Part shown: in pieces, positions 13,502 to 20,606 of the stretch | Layout: each line of letters starts with the position of its first letter | Numbering within the stretch: position 1 is the first letter of the stretch | From: CAZZCP01 sp964653235 | GTDB taxonomy: Bacteria > Bdellovibrionota > Bdellovibrionia > Bdellovibrionales > UBA840 | Direction of reading: 5' to 3' | Assembly: GCA_964653235.1 (NCBI GenBank) | Contig: CAZZCP010000047.1 | Span: 1-20,606 of the forward strand | Length of the DNA: 20,606 nt | Position numbers and translations under genes: made by a program | Notes under the pieces: generated by a model | Told to the model about the DNA's origin: nothing | The model's input: only the letters and a program-made list of their open reading frames with translations | The model's database searches: none

Positions 13502-15532
13502 ATGATGGATTTTGCCTCCGCAGCCCCAATCGCTGGGATTATCGGTTTGTTTTTTGCTGGCTTGGCCTATTCTGGAATGAGTAAGCAATCCCCTGGAAAT
13601 GATAAAATGAAAAATATTGGTGAGCAGATTCATCTGGGCGCCATGACCTTTTTGAAAGCAGAATATAAAATCCTATCTATATTTGTAGTGATCGTTGCAG
13701 GAGCCATTTCAGCCTTCTTAGGTACTTACTCAGCCATAGCCTTTGTTGGTGGCGCTGTATGCTCTGGCTTAGCTGGTTATATTGGTATGAAAGCTGCAAC
13801 CAAAGCCAATGTTAGAACAGCTGCCGCGGCATCAGATCATGGTGAAGCAGCAGCTCTAAACGTAGCATTTCAAGGCGGCTCGGTGATGGGTCTATCTGTC
13901 GCAAGTCTTGGCTTAGCAGGGCTTGGTGGTTTCTTCTTTTTCTTTGTAAAGAATCCAGCTGATGCAGCGATTCTCTCAGGTTTCTCTATGGGTGCATCTT
14001 CAATTGCTCTTTTCTCGCGTATTGGTGGAGGTATCTTTACCAAAGCGGCTGATGTTGGCTCTGACTTGGTTGGTAAGGTTGAGGCTGGAATTCCAGAAGA
14101 TGACCCAAGAAACCCTGGCGTAATTGCCGATAACGTTGGTGACAATGTGGGTGATGTTGCTGGCATGGGTGCGGATATCTTTGAATCTTATGTTGGTGCG
14201 ATGGTCGCCTCGATTGCGATTGCAGCAACAATGAAAGCAAGTGAGATGAGCAGTTTGGTCGCTGCCGACAATGCAAGAAGTCTTCTTATGGGCTTGCCTT
14301 TGGGCTTGGCTGTGCTTGGTTTGGTGTCATCCCTTGTTGGAATTTTTGGTATGCAGATTTTTAAAAAAATGGATCCTGCAAAGGCTTTAAATCTTTCTCA
14401 CTTGTCTGCCAGTATTGTTTTCTTAGTAGCAACCTTTGGAGTGACACAAACTCTTGGATTTAACTTTCAGATTTTTTGGGCTATCTTAGGTGGAACCATT
14501 GCCGGAATTGCCATCGGTCACATCACAGAGTACTACACAGCAAGCAAACCCGTTTTTCGTATTGCAGAAGCTTCAAAAACTGGACCAGCAACCAATATTA
14601 TCACGGGTATTGCTGTTGGTTTAGAATCTTGCGCAGCTCCTCTTTTGATTATCTGTTCTGCGATTTACATCGCATTTGAAACAGCCGGTCTTTATGGAAT
14701 CGCGATGGCTGCTGTAGGAATGCTAGCAACGGTTGGTGTAACCATGACTGTAGACGCTTACGGCCCAGTTGCAGATAATGCCGGTGGTATTTCTGAAATG
14801 GCCGGTCTTGGTCCTGATGTACGTAAAATTACAGATGGTTTAGATGCCATTGGAAACACAACAGCAGCCATAGGTAAAGGTTTTGCCATTGGCTCTGCGG
14901 CGCTAACCGCACTTGCTTTGTTTGTTGCTTATGGACAAGCGGTTGCATTTGCTCGTGGAGGTTCAGCACTAAGCATGGATTTAGCTTCACCCTATGTGAT
15001 GATTGGTATTTTTGCAGGTGCTGTAGTTCCATTGTTTGCTGGTGCTTTGACTATGACCTCTGTAGGTAAAGCTGCCTCGCAAATGGTTGCTGAGATTCGT
15101 CGTCAGTTTCGTGAGATTCCTGGTCTTCTTGAGGGAACGGGAACTCCTGATACCGCCAACTGCGTAAAGATTTCGACCGAAGCAAGTTTAAAAGAAATGA
15201 TTGCTCCTGGTTTGGTGGCTGTAATTGCTCCATTGATCGTTGGTTTCTTGTTGGGTGCTGAAGCGCTAGGTGGAATGCTCGCCGGGGCAACAATTGTTGG
15301 TGTCTCTTTAGCTCTATTAATGTCAAATGCTGGTGGCTCTTGGGATAATGCCAAGAAGTATATTGAAAAAGGGGATATTGAAGGTGAAGCCAAGGGTGGT
15401 GAAGCTCATAAGGCTGCCGTCGTGGGCGATACTGTCGGTGATCCGTTCAAAGATACAACTGGCCCAGCCATGAATATTTTGATTAAGCTGATGTCGATCG
15501 TTGCTCTTTTGATTGCTCCTTTGATCGCATAA
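13502..15532 (+). CDS. hppA: K+-dependent ion-translocating membrane pyrophosphatase
   Basis: A 676-residue, roughly 16-helix integral pump that couples pyrophosphate hydrolysis to H+ or Na+ export across the inner membrane. The substrate site is complete: GGIFTKAADVGSDLVGKVEAG (about 175-195), EDDPRNP (199-205), DNVGDNVGD, DAYGPVADNAGG and the C-terminal SNAGGSWDNAKKYIE with DTVGDPFKDTTGP. GNTTAAIGKG (451-460), with Ala at 455 where K+-independent enzymes have Lys, marks the K+-dependent class. H+ versus Na+ specificity I cannot decide by eye. The start at 13502 follows AAGGAG (13490-13495); the in-frame ATG at 13484 lies upstream of that site. It is transcribed alone and ended by the hairpin at 15559-15590. 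Confidence 0.95.
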   Translation: MMDFASAAPIAGIIGLFFAGLAYSGMSKQSPGNDKMKNIGEQIHLGAMTFLKAEYKILSIFVVIVAGAISAFLGTYSAIAFVGGAVCSGLAGYIGMKAATKANVRTAAAASDHGEAAALNVAFQGGSVMGLSVASLGLAGLGGFFFFFVKNPADAAILSGFSMGASSIALFSRIGGGIFTKAADVGSDLVGKVEAGIPEDDPRNPGVIADNVGDNVGDVAGMGADIFESYVGAMVASIAIAATMKASEMSSLVAADNARSLLMGLPLGLAVLGLVSSLVGIFGMQIFKKMDPAKALNLSHLSASIVFLVATFGVTQTLGFNFQIFWAILGGTIAGIAIGHITEYYTASKPVFRIAEASKTGPATNIITGIAVGLESCAAPLLIICSAIYIAFETAGLYGIAMAAVGMLATVGVTMTVDAYGPVADNAGGISEMAGLGPDVRKITDGLDAIGNTTAAIGKGFAIGSAALTALALFVAYGQAVAFARGGSALSMDLASPYVMIGIFAGAVVPLFAGALTMTSVGKAASQMVAEIRRQFREIPGLLEGTGTPDTANCVKISTEASLKEMIAPGLVAVIAPLIVGFLLGAEALGGMLAGATIVGVSLALLMSNAGGSWDNAKKYIEKGDIEGEAKGGEAHKAAVVGDTVGDPFKDTTGPAMNILIKLMSIVALLIAPLIA

Positions 15533-15558
15533 GCTTGCAAATTGCAAAATGAATTCAC

Positions 15559-15590
15559 TAAGGCTATCTTTGGATAGCCTTATGTTTTTT
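15559..15590 (+). terminator. intrinsic terminator of hppA, overlapping the next gene's start
   Basis: A perfect 10-bp stem TAAGGCTATC (15559-15568) pairs with GATAGCCTTA (15573-15582) around TTTG, followed two bases later by six T (15585-15590). The last base of the stem is the A of an ATG (15582) that can start the following gene. Confidence 0.8.
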
Positions 15591-16514
15591 AAAGAGCTTA
15601 CTTTTCCAGAGACTGCGGCGGCAGCCCAGAGATTTTCTGACTCTTGTTATCAGCACAAGCATGGCTTGCTCTTTTTTAAAGAAAAAAGTTTTACTCGATT
15701 GATTGTCGGTGATGCTTTTATGAAAAGCACTGCGAAACCTTGGCAGCGTAAAGAGCTTTTCGATGATTTTTACCAAGATAAAAAAGACAAACTGATTTGT
15801 GGATACTACCTAGATAGTGAACTGAAAGCGACTCAACTTAAGAGCTTAGCTTTGGGAGTGAGTCATATATTTGACTTAAAAAATTTTGGGTACAGCGGCA
15901 AAGAAAAAGAACTATTTCGCCGAGCCCGAAACAAAAAGAAACGAGAGAATTGGCAAATTCTGTGGGTGAAGCCCGAACAGCAAAGCCATTTTCAAGAACT
16001 TTTACGGACATTGTTTTCTTCATGGGCTAAGAAAAAAAAATTACATCTCGGTTACTTGTTGTCATCATTTGAAATGAACTTACAAAAACAGCAAATGGCT
16101 TTTGCCTTGATGAAAGACTCACAATGCATTGGTTTTTGCAGTTTTCATCCATACGGAGATCGAGGACTTGCATTAGATCATATTGTTTACGATCCACAAG
16201 TGAGCAGCATGGTTGCAGATGTTCTTTTAACTTCTGTATTGGAATGGGCAGCCATTCGTCACTACTCGCATTTTTCACTGGGCCTTAGCGCTTTTCATGG
16301 ACTAACAAAAGGCTTTCACAAAGAGGGCTTTGTGATGTCTTTGCAGAAACTCTGTTTCTTTTATAACAGCAGTGGTATTTATCAATTTAAATCAAAATAC
16401 TCTAAGAATCTGCAAAAACGCTTTCTGGTTTTTGATCCTCGTATCTCTGCCAGTTTTCAACTGGCGCTGCTTTCTAAAAATACTATCAAAGCCAATATGC
16501 GGCTTGAAGAATAA
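15582..16514 (+). CDS. DUF2156 / phosphatidylglycerol lysyltransferase C-terminal-like protein
   Basis: A 310-residue soluble GNAT-like protein. The second half (DSQCIGFCSFHPYG, LDHIVYDPQ, LLTSVLEWAA, HFSLGLSAFHGL and YQFKSKYSKNLQKRFLVFDP) follows the DUF2156 (LPG_synthase_C) pattern, the domain of MprF that moves an amino acid from aminoacyl-tRNA to phosphatidylglycerol. The flippase membrane domain of MprF is absent, so the product could be a stand-alone aminoacyltransferase or a different acyltransferase. There are two possible starts: 15549 (11 residues longer) and 15582. I prefer 15582 because the hppA terminator lies between them and TTGCAA-17-TATCTT (15542-15570) can act as a promoter just upstream. 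Neither has a Shine-Dalgarno. The M28 peptidase follows by 43 bases. Confidence 0.7.
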   Translation: MFFKELTFPETAAAAQRFSDSCYQHKHGLLFFKEKSFTRLIVGDAFMKSTAKPWQRKELFDDFYQDKKDKLICGYYLDSELKATQLKSLALGVSHIFDLKNFGYSGKEKELFRRARNKKKRENWQILWVKPEQQSHFQELLRTLFSSWAKKKKLHLGYLLSSFEMNLQKQQMAFALMKDSQCIGFCSFHPYGDRGLALDHIVYDPQVSSMVADVLLTSVLEWAAIRHYSHFSLGLSAFHGLTKGFHKEGFVMSLQKLCFFYNSSGIYQFKSKYSKNLQKRFLVFDPRISASFQLALLSKNTIKANMRLEE

Positions 16515-16557
16515 ACCTAATCAGAATCAAATTGAAGTTCTAATCCAGGGAGGGGAA

Positions 16558-17727
16558 ATGAAAACAGCAGTCATTGTTTTGCTATTTGTATATCTGCAAT
16601 CAGCTTATGCCGAAAAAAAATATATAGTACCACTTGAGAATTTAAACTATGCCAAGTGGTCGGTAAAACCAAAGTTATTGGCTAAAAATCAAAAATTCGC
16701 AATTGTCGAGATGAAAAGTGATGAAGTTGAGAAACTTGCACATGGCATGCATTGGACAAAGAAAACTTGTGGAGGCTTTCGAGACATTCACTTTGATTTA
16801 CAAAAGAAGTCTGTAAATTTTCAAAGTATTCTGCAGGCTGAGGGATTGAATCCAAAACTTGCAAAAAGAATCTACAATAGTAACAAGACTAGTAATCAAA
16901 TTCTCTCTTATGTAAAAAAAGATAGATATGTTCAGAGCTTGACTCAATTCACCTCTTTTGACAATCGATCTGCAAATAGTAGTTTGGGAGTTCAAGCCAT
17001 TCAATGGCTTAAAGACAAAGCCCAAGAGCATGCCCAAGCTCTACAAAGAGATGATGTTGAATTTCAATTTGTTAAAACACCTGGATATATACAAGATTCT
17101 CTATTCATTCGAATTCCAGGTTTGAATTCTGAATTAGAGCCTGTAGGTTTAGGTGGGCACATGGATACTTTTAATTACAACAAGCCGGGAGTAGACGATG
17201 ATGCGTCGGGAAGTATTGCAAGCCTTGAGGTCTTTCGAGCCATTTTAGATTCGAAAAACTTCTTTCAGAGAAATTTGTATTTTTTCTTTTATGCTGCTGA
17301 AGAGAGAGGTTTGGTTGGCTCTCAAGCCATTGCAGAGATCTTTTCACAAAGAGGACAAAACTTTCATGGAATTATGAATCTAGATATGATCGCCTACTTA
17401 CCGCAAGGTCAAACTCAAGACTTCTTCTTTTTAAGCGATAATAATAGCGATTCTTTAACTCAGTATACGATCCAATTGGCAAAGACTCATTTGGGGACGA
17501 CAGATGAAAAAATCGGTTTCACGTCCTGCGGCTATGCTTGCAGTGATCATGCCTCTTGGTATCGAAAAGGTAACCCAACTGTGACTCCTTTTGAATCCTC
17601 AAGTAGCAATATGAATCGCAGGTTGCATACAGCAAGAGATACAATAAATGCGCTAAATATCGATCATGCTATGGGTTTTGTGCAATTGGCTGCTTTATTT
17701 ATGTATGATTTGGGTATTTCTCAGTAA
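16558..17727 (+). CDS. exported M28-family zinc aminopeptidase
   Basis: A 389-residue secreted or periplasmic metallo-aminopeptidase, similar in layout to Vibrio leucyl aminopeptidase. The signal peptide is residues 1-18, ending SAYA. After a propeptide-like N-terminal region (about 19-120), the catalytic domain shows the two-zinc site: H201 in GGHMD, the aspartate cluster in GVDDDASGS (213-215), E248/E249 in YAAEERGLVGSQ, D276 in NLDM and H357 in LHTARDT. The paired cysteines in TSCGYACSDHASW match the family's conserved active-site disulfide. The start is set by GGGAGGGG (16548-16555); a longer in-frame start at 16372 would run inside the previous gene. It releases N-terminal residues from peptides, probably for nutrition. 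It converges on infA with no base between stops. Confidence 0.9.
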   Translation: MKTAVIVLLFVYLQSAYAEKKYIVPLENLNYAKWSVKPKLLAKNQKFAIVEMKSDEVEKLAHGMHWTKKTCGGFRDIHFDLQKKSVNFQSILQAEGLNPKLAKRIYNSNKTSNQILSYVKKDRYVQSLTQFTSFDNRSANSSLGVQAIQWLKDKAQEHAQALQRDDVEFQFVKTPGYIQDSLFIRIPGLNSELEPVGLGGHMDTFNYNKPGVDDDASGSIASLEVFRAILDSKNFFQRNLYFFFYAAEERGLVGSQAIAEIFSQRGQNFHGIMNLDMIAYLPQGQTQDFFFLSDNNSDSLTQYTIQLAKTHLGTTDEKIGFTSCGYACSDHASWYRKGNPTVTPFESSSSNMNRRLHTARDTINALNIDHAMGFVQLAALFMYDLGISQ

Positions 17728-17946
17728 TTACTTGTGACGGTACATGATCAGGCCGTGAGTAGGGTCATAAGGGGAAACGCCCACTGTGACCTTATCTCCA
17801 ACAACGACTCGAATATTAAATCTACGCATTTTTCCGCACAATTTGGCTTGAATTACGACTTCATTTTCAAGTTGAACTTTATACAAACCGCCAGCGCCTG
17901 CATCGACAACACTGCCCTCTAATTGTGCTAAATCATCTCTTGCCAT
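17728..17946 (-). CDS. infA: translation initiation factor IF-1
   Basis: A 72-residue S1/OB-fold factor that binds the A site of the 30S subunit during initiation. MARDDLAQLEGSVVDAG, then LYKVQLENEVVIQAKLCGKM, RRFNIRVVVGDKVTVGVSPYD and GLIMYRHK, matches the family end to end. The start at 17946 is chosen because GAGGAA precedes it and it gives the canonical length; the frame is open for 13 further codons to 17985. It is monocistronic here with its own strong promoter, not in the spc operon. Confidence 0.96.
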   Translation of the reverse strand: MARDDLAQLEGSVVDAGAGGLYKVQLENEVVIQAKLCGKMRRFNIRVVVGDKVTVGVSPYDPTHGLIMYRHK

Positions 17947-17964
17947 AGTTTCCTCTTGATTAGG

Positions 17965-17993
17965 TAAATACTTGATATTCGGCATATTGTCAA
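17965..17993 (-). promoter_or_regulatory. promoter of infA
   Basis: Minus strand: perfect TTGACA (17993-17988), an exact 17-base spacer, then TATTTA (17970-17965). A leader of about 12 bases with GAGGAA leads to the IF-1 ATG at 17946. Confidence 0.6.
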
Positions 17994-18020
17994 AAAAGAT
18001 TGTTTTTTGTCTCAGGATTC

Positions 18021-18026
18021 TGTAAT
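18021..18026 (+). promoter_or_regulatory. -10 element of tex
   Basis: TGTAAT (5/6 match) ends 9 bases before the tex ATG, with no Shine-Dalgarno between. A TTGTTT (18000-18005) lies 15 bases upstream as a weak -35. Confidence 0.3.
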
Positions 18027-18035
18027 TGATTTCTT

Positions 18036-20375
18036 ATGGCATTCAGCTTTGAAGATTTTTGTAAAACGGAACTCCCAAAAATTCCTTTTGCTTCCGTTAG
18101 ATCAGTGGTTTCTCTATTAGAAGAGGGAGCAACCATTCCTTTTATTGCCCGTTATCGCAAAGAGAAAACTGGCAATTTGGATGAGGTTCAGGTTCGAGAT
18201 TGTGGACTTGTAAAAGAAAAATATGATGAAACCCTCAAGCGTCAAATTTTTATTTTGAAAGAAATTGAAGGACAAGGAAATTTGACCCCTGAATTGAAAG
18301 CAAGAATTGAAAAAAGCTTTGATTTGGATCAGCTCGAAGAAATCTATCGACCTTTTAAAAAGAAAAGAAAAACCAAAGCCACTGTGGCTCGCGAAGCTGG
18401 AATCGAACCTTTTGCCAACTGGATTTGGTCACTGGCTCAAGGTGAAATCGACGACAAAACGGCACTTGAGGTGAAGGCTAAAGATTTTCAAAATGTCGAG
18501 GCTCAATTTGTTACTTACGATCAGGTTTTAAAAGGGGCACAAGACATCTTGGTAGAGAGACTTAGCAATGAATCAAGCCTGCGTGATTTGGTTCGTGAAG
18601 ATCTTTGGAAGTCGGGCAAAATCATTAGCAAGAAAACCAAAAAACTAAAGGCGACTTCTAAATTTGCTACTTATGCTGACTATACTGAAGATTTAAAAAA
18701 CCTATTGCTTTCTAAAAACTCTCATCGATATTTGGCTGTACGTCGCGGCTGGAAAGAAGCCGAGCTTGCTGTCACCATGGAGGGCAATCCTGAAAAAATG
18801 GAAGCTGCTTTTTTTCAATTTGCTTGTAAGAAGCCAGAGTCTCAGGCGGCTAGTTTCTTAAAGCAGTGTGCAGAGCTGTCGTACAAAGGCTATGTTTTGC
18901 CTTCTATCAGCAATGAAGTTCACAAAAAATTAAAAGAAACTGCAGATGAACACGCAATTTTGGTTTTTTCAGAAAATGTTAAGAAACTTCTTTTGGCCTC
19001 TCCTTTTGGCTCAAAATGTGTACTAGGAATCGACCCTGGAATTCGCACGGGATGTAAATTAGCATTGATCGACAATGCAGGAAACTACCTCACCAATACT
19101 GTGATTCAAATCAAAGGCGATAAAGCAAAAGAAGAAACCAAAAAGCTATTTTCTGAACTTTTAGAAAAAGTCACTGTTGAAGCCATTGCGGTGGGCAATG
19201 GAACCAATGGTCGTGAGACAGAAAAATTTATCAAAGAGGTTTTAAAAGAAATTAAAAAAGATGTCCCTGTCGTTTTGGTCAATGAAGCCGGCGCCAGTAT
19301 TTACTCGGCATCGGATGTGGCTCGAGAAGAATTTCCCGATTTAGATTTGACCGTAAGAGGGGCCATCTCGATTGCTCGAAGACTGCAAGACCCTTTGGCT
19401 GAATTGGTTAAGATTGATCCGAAGAGTATTGGTGTTGGTCAGTACCAACATGATGTTTCGCAGACCAAACTCAAGAAGAATTTGGAGTTTGTGGTTTCAT
19501 CTTGTGTAAATAATGTGGGTGTAAATCTTAACACTGCGAGCGCTCCCTTACTATCACATATTTCAGGAATTGGTCCTGCTCTAGCGCAAAATATTGCCGA
19601 CTATCGTAAAGCAAATGGTTTGTTTGAAGATCGTGATTCACTCATAAAAGTCAGTCGTTTTTCAGACTCTGTATTTCAACAGTGTGCAGGCTTTTTAAGA
19701 GTTCCTAATAGCAAGAACCCTCTCGATAAAACTGCAGTTCACCCTGAATCCTACCAAGCTGTTAGAGATATGGCTAAAGACTTAGATCTGAATATTGGTG
19801 ATTTGATGGGGGAGAGCGCCAAAAAACTTTTAGATTTACGTACCAAGTGGGCTGAAATTGTTGGTGAGTTCACTTTTCAAGACATTGTTGATGAACTATC
19901 AAAACCTGGCAGAGATCCTCGTGGAAACTTTGAACCGGTTCAGTTTCGTGATGATATCCATAAAATTGATGATCTGAAACAAGATATGATCTGCCCGGGA
20001 GTGGTCACCAATGTGACTAACTTTGGTGCCTTTGTGGATATTGGTGTTCATCAAGATGGTTTGGTGCATATTTCTGAGTTAAGTAATGAATTTGTTAGTG
20101 ATCCTAGGCAGGCAGTCAGTACAGGTGACACAGTCAAAGTGAAAATCTTGAATGTCGATGTAGAGAAAAAGCAAATATCTTTGAGCATGAAGCTTACGAA
20201 AGAGAAAAGTTCAAAAGTCTCTGCTTCGAAGAAAAAAAGATCAAAGGCAAATCTTAAAAATTCGAAGGCGAAAGGACCCAAAGGCAAAGGTCCAAAGCCT
20301 TCTCATAAACCCAAAGGCAATCAGAAGCCCTTTAACAATCCATTTGCTGACCTGATGCAACTCAACAAGAAGTAA
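18036..20375 (+). CDS. tex: Tex family S1 RNA-binding transcription accessory protein
   Basis: A 779-residue, full-length Tex protein (relative of eukaryotic Spt6), a nucleic-acid-binding factor linked to transcription and translation. Domain order is complete: helical Tex N-terminal region (about 1-320, with GATIPFIARYRKEKTGNLDE), YqgF/RNase-H-like domain starting VLGIDPGIRTGCKLALID (329 on), helix-hairpin-helix region (about 495-560, with HISGIGPALAQNIADYR), then S1 domain (about 650-722, PGVVTNVTNFGAFVDIG and DGLVHISELS). A Lys/Gly/Pro-rich basic tail (about 723-779, with KGPKGKGPKPSHKPKG) adds RNA-binding charge. No ribosome site precedes the ATG. It diverges from infA. Its last 14 bases overlap the convergent HAD gene. 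Confidence 0.96.
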   Translation: MAFSFEDFCKTELPKIPFASVRSVVSLLEEGATIPFIARYRKEKTGNLDEVQVRDCGLVKEKYDETLKRQIFILKEIEGQGNLTPELKARIEKSFDLDQLEEIYRPFKKKRKTKATVAREAGIEPFANWIWSLAQGEIDDKTALEVKAKDFQNVEAQFVTYDQVLKGAQDILVERLSNESSLRDLVREDLWKSGKIISKKTKKLKATSKFATYADYTEDLKNLLLSKNSHRYLAVRRGWKEAELAVTMEGNPEKMEAAFFQFACKKPESQAASFLKQCAELSYKGYVLPSISNEVHKKLKETADEHAILVFSENVKKLLLASPFGSKCVLGIDPGIRTGCKLALIDNAGNYLTNTVIQIKGDKAKEETKKLFSELLEKVTVEAIAVGNGTNGRETEKFIKEVLKEIKKDVPVVLVNEAGASIYSASDVAREEFPDLDLTVRGAISIARRLQDPLAELVKIDPKSIGVGQYQHDVSQTKLKKNLEFVVSSCVNNVGVNLNTASAPLLSHISGIGPALAQNIADYRKANGLFEDRDSLIKVSRFSDSVFQQCAGFLRVPNSKNPLDKTAVHPESYQAVRDMAKDLDLNIGDLMGESAKKLLDLRTKWAEIVGEFTFQDIVDELSKPGRDPRGNFEPVQFRDDIHKIDDLKQDMICPGVVTNVTNFGAFVDIGVHQDGLVHISELSNEFVSDPRQAVSTGDTVKVKILNVDVEKKQISLSMKLTKEKSSKVSASKKKRSKANLKNSKAKGPKGKGPKPSHKPKGNQKPFNNPFADLMQLNKK

Positions 20376-20606
20376 TTATTTCAACAAATTCAGCAAAGCC
20401 CAATCCTTGATTTTGATTGCAAATATAAGTCGGATAGTTTGTTAATTGAGATTCAAAGTCTTTAAGGTTTGCAACGCCAACACTATGTTGAAAATAAGCA
20501 AACATGGGCTCATCATTCGGCGAGTCACCAACAAAGGCAGAGTACTCTTTGAGTTCATCTTCAGAAATTTTCAGTTCTCTCTCTGCTAAAAGCCGGCACA
20601 TGCTGA
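20362..20606 (-). CDS. HAD-superfamily hydrolase, C-terminal part only (5' end off the window)
   Basis: The last 80 or so residues of a Cof-type (IIB) HAD phosphatase. FVGDSPNDEPMFAYFQHSVGVANL carries HAD motif IV (GDSPNDEPM), whose aspartates hold the catalytic Mg2+. The frame stays open to the window edge, so the Met at 20601 is internal; the conserved MCRLLAERELKISEDEL is the helix that normally follows motif III. The catalytic aspartate and cap domain are missing from view, so the substrate (a sugar phosphate or similar) cannot be judged. It overlaps the 3' end of tex by 14 bases tail to tail. Confidence 0.8.
   Translation of the reverse strand, partial: SMCRLLAERELKISEDELKEYSAFVGDSPNDEPMFAYFQHSVGVANLKDFESQLTNYPTYICNQNQGLGFAEFVEIITSC

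Noticed and set aside
13870..14276. Open frames antisense to hppA
   Set aside because: Long shadow frames are expected opposite a Gly/Ala-rich membrane protein; no start signals and no recognisable domains.
16372..16557. Longer start for the M28 peptidase
   Set aside because: It would overlap the DUF2156 gene by over 140 bases and bury the signal peptide; the ATG at 16558 has a strong ribosome site and the signal peptide at its start.

Overview
The window reads as a piece of a draft chromosome from a Gram-negative, AT-rich bacterium. The coding style is dense, with many short exported proteins of unknown function, an outer-membrane porin, and small operons of housekeeping genes. The mix resembles predatory or free-living Bdellovibrionota, but that placement is inference from general resemblance. 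The sequence opens inside what looks like the end of an IS21-type insertion sequence and closes inside a HAD phosphatase gene. A 10-N scaffold gap lies at 8033-8042.

Layout. 1-378: two 21-bp direct repeats of an IS21-like end, abutting a 3'-truncated DUF4160 gene that lies just downstream of a tRNA-Pro(UGG) gene (both minus strand). 379-2107: AT-rich leader, outer-membrane beta-barrel porin and a strong terminator. 2139-3984: a translationally coupled pair of exported Cys-containing proteins, a convergent 56-residue gene and a small membrane protein. 3983-5032: divergent ribosomal protein genes, S18 on the minus strand and L28 plus L24 on the plus strand; S18 has no Cys and L28 only one. 5087-6746: a four-Cys exported protein abutting a Nit1-like amidase, then an ATGA-coupled pair of very small exported proteins, the first with an extremely basic tail. 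6749-7123: a two-helix K+ channel (minus). 7251-9470: electron-transfer flavoprotein-ubiquinone oxidoreductase, cut by the N gap, followed by a rhodanese/DUF442 protein. 9471-11718 (minus): operon amiC-like amidase, rph, rdgB and an unlisted 55-residue gene coupled by ATGA. 11806-13409: tsaE and an rlmL-type methyltransferase. 13502-17727: membrane pyrophosphatase, a stand-alone DUF2156 protein and an exported M28 aminopeptidase. 17728-17946 (minus): infA. 18036-20375: tex. 20362-20606 (minus): HAD hydrolase, 5' end missing.

Functionally the window is mostly housekeeping: translation (tRNA-Pro, S18, L28, L24, IF-1, TsaE, RlmL), RNA and nucleotide quality control (RNase PH, RdgB, Tex), bioenergetics (ETF-QO, H+/Na+ pyrophosphatase, K+ channel) and envelope (porin, amidase, DUF2156, M28 peptidase). 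I found no CRISPR array, phage module, or recognisable defence or biosynthetic system. The features most worth a second look are: a split between genes with strong Shine-Dalgarno sites and genes with a -10-like hexamer about 6-9 bases before the start and no Shine-Dalgarno (possible leaderless transcripts); the Cys-poor S18/L28/L24 set; a 55-residue coupled gene; a terminator that overlaps the next gene's start; and evidence that the N gap in ETF-QO has zero real length.
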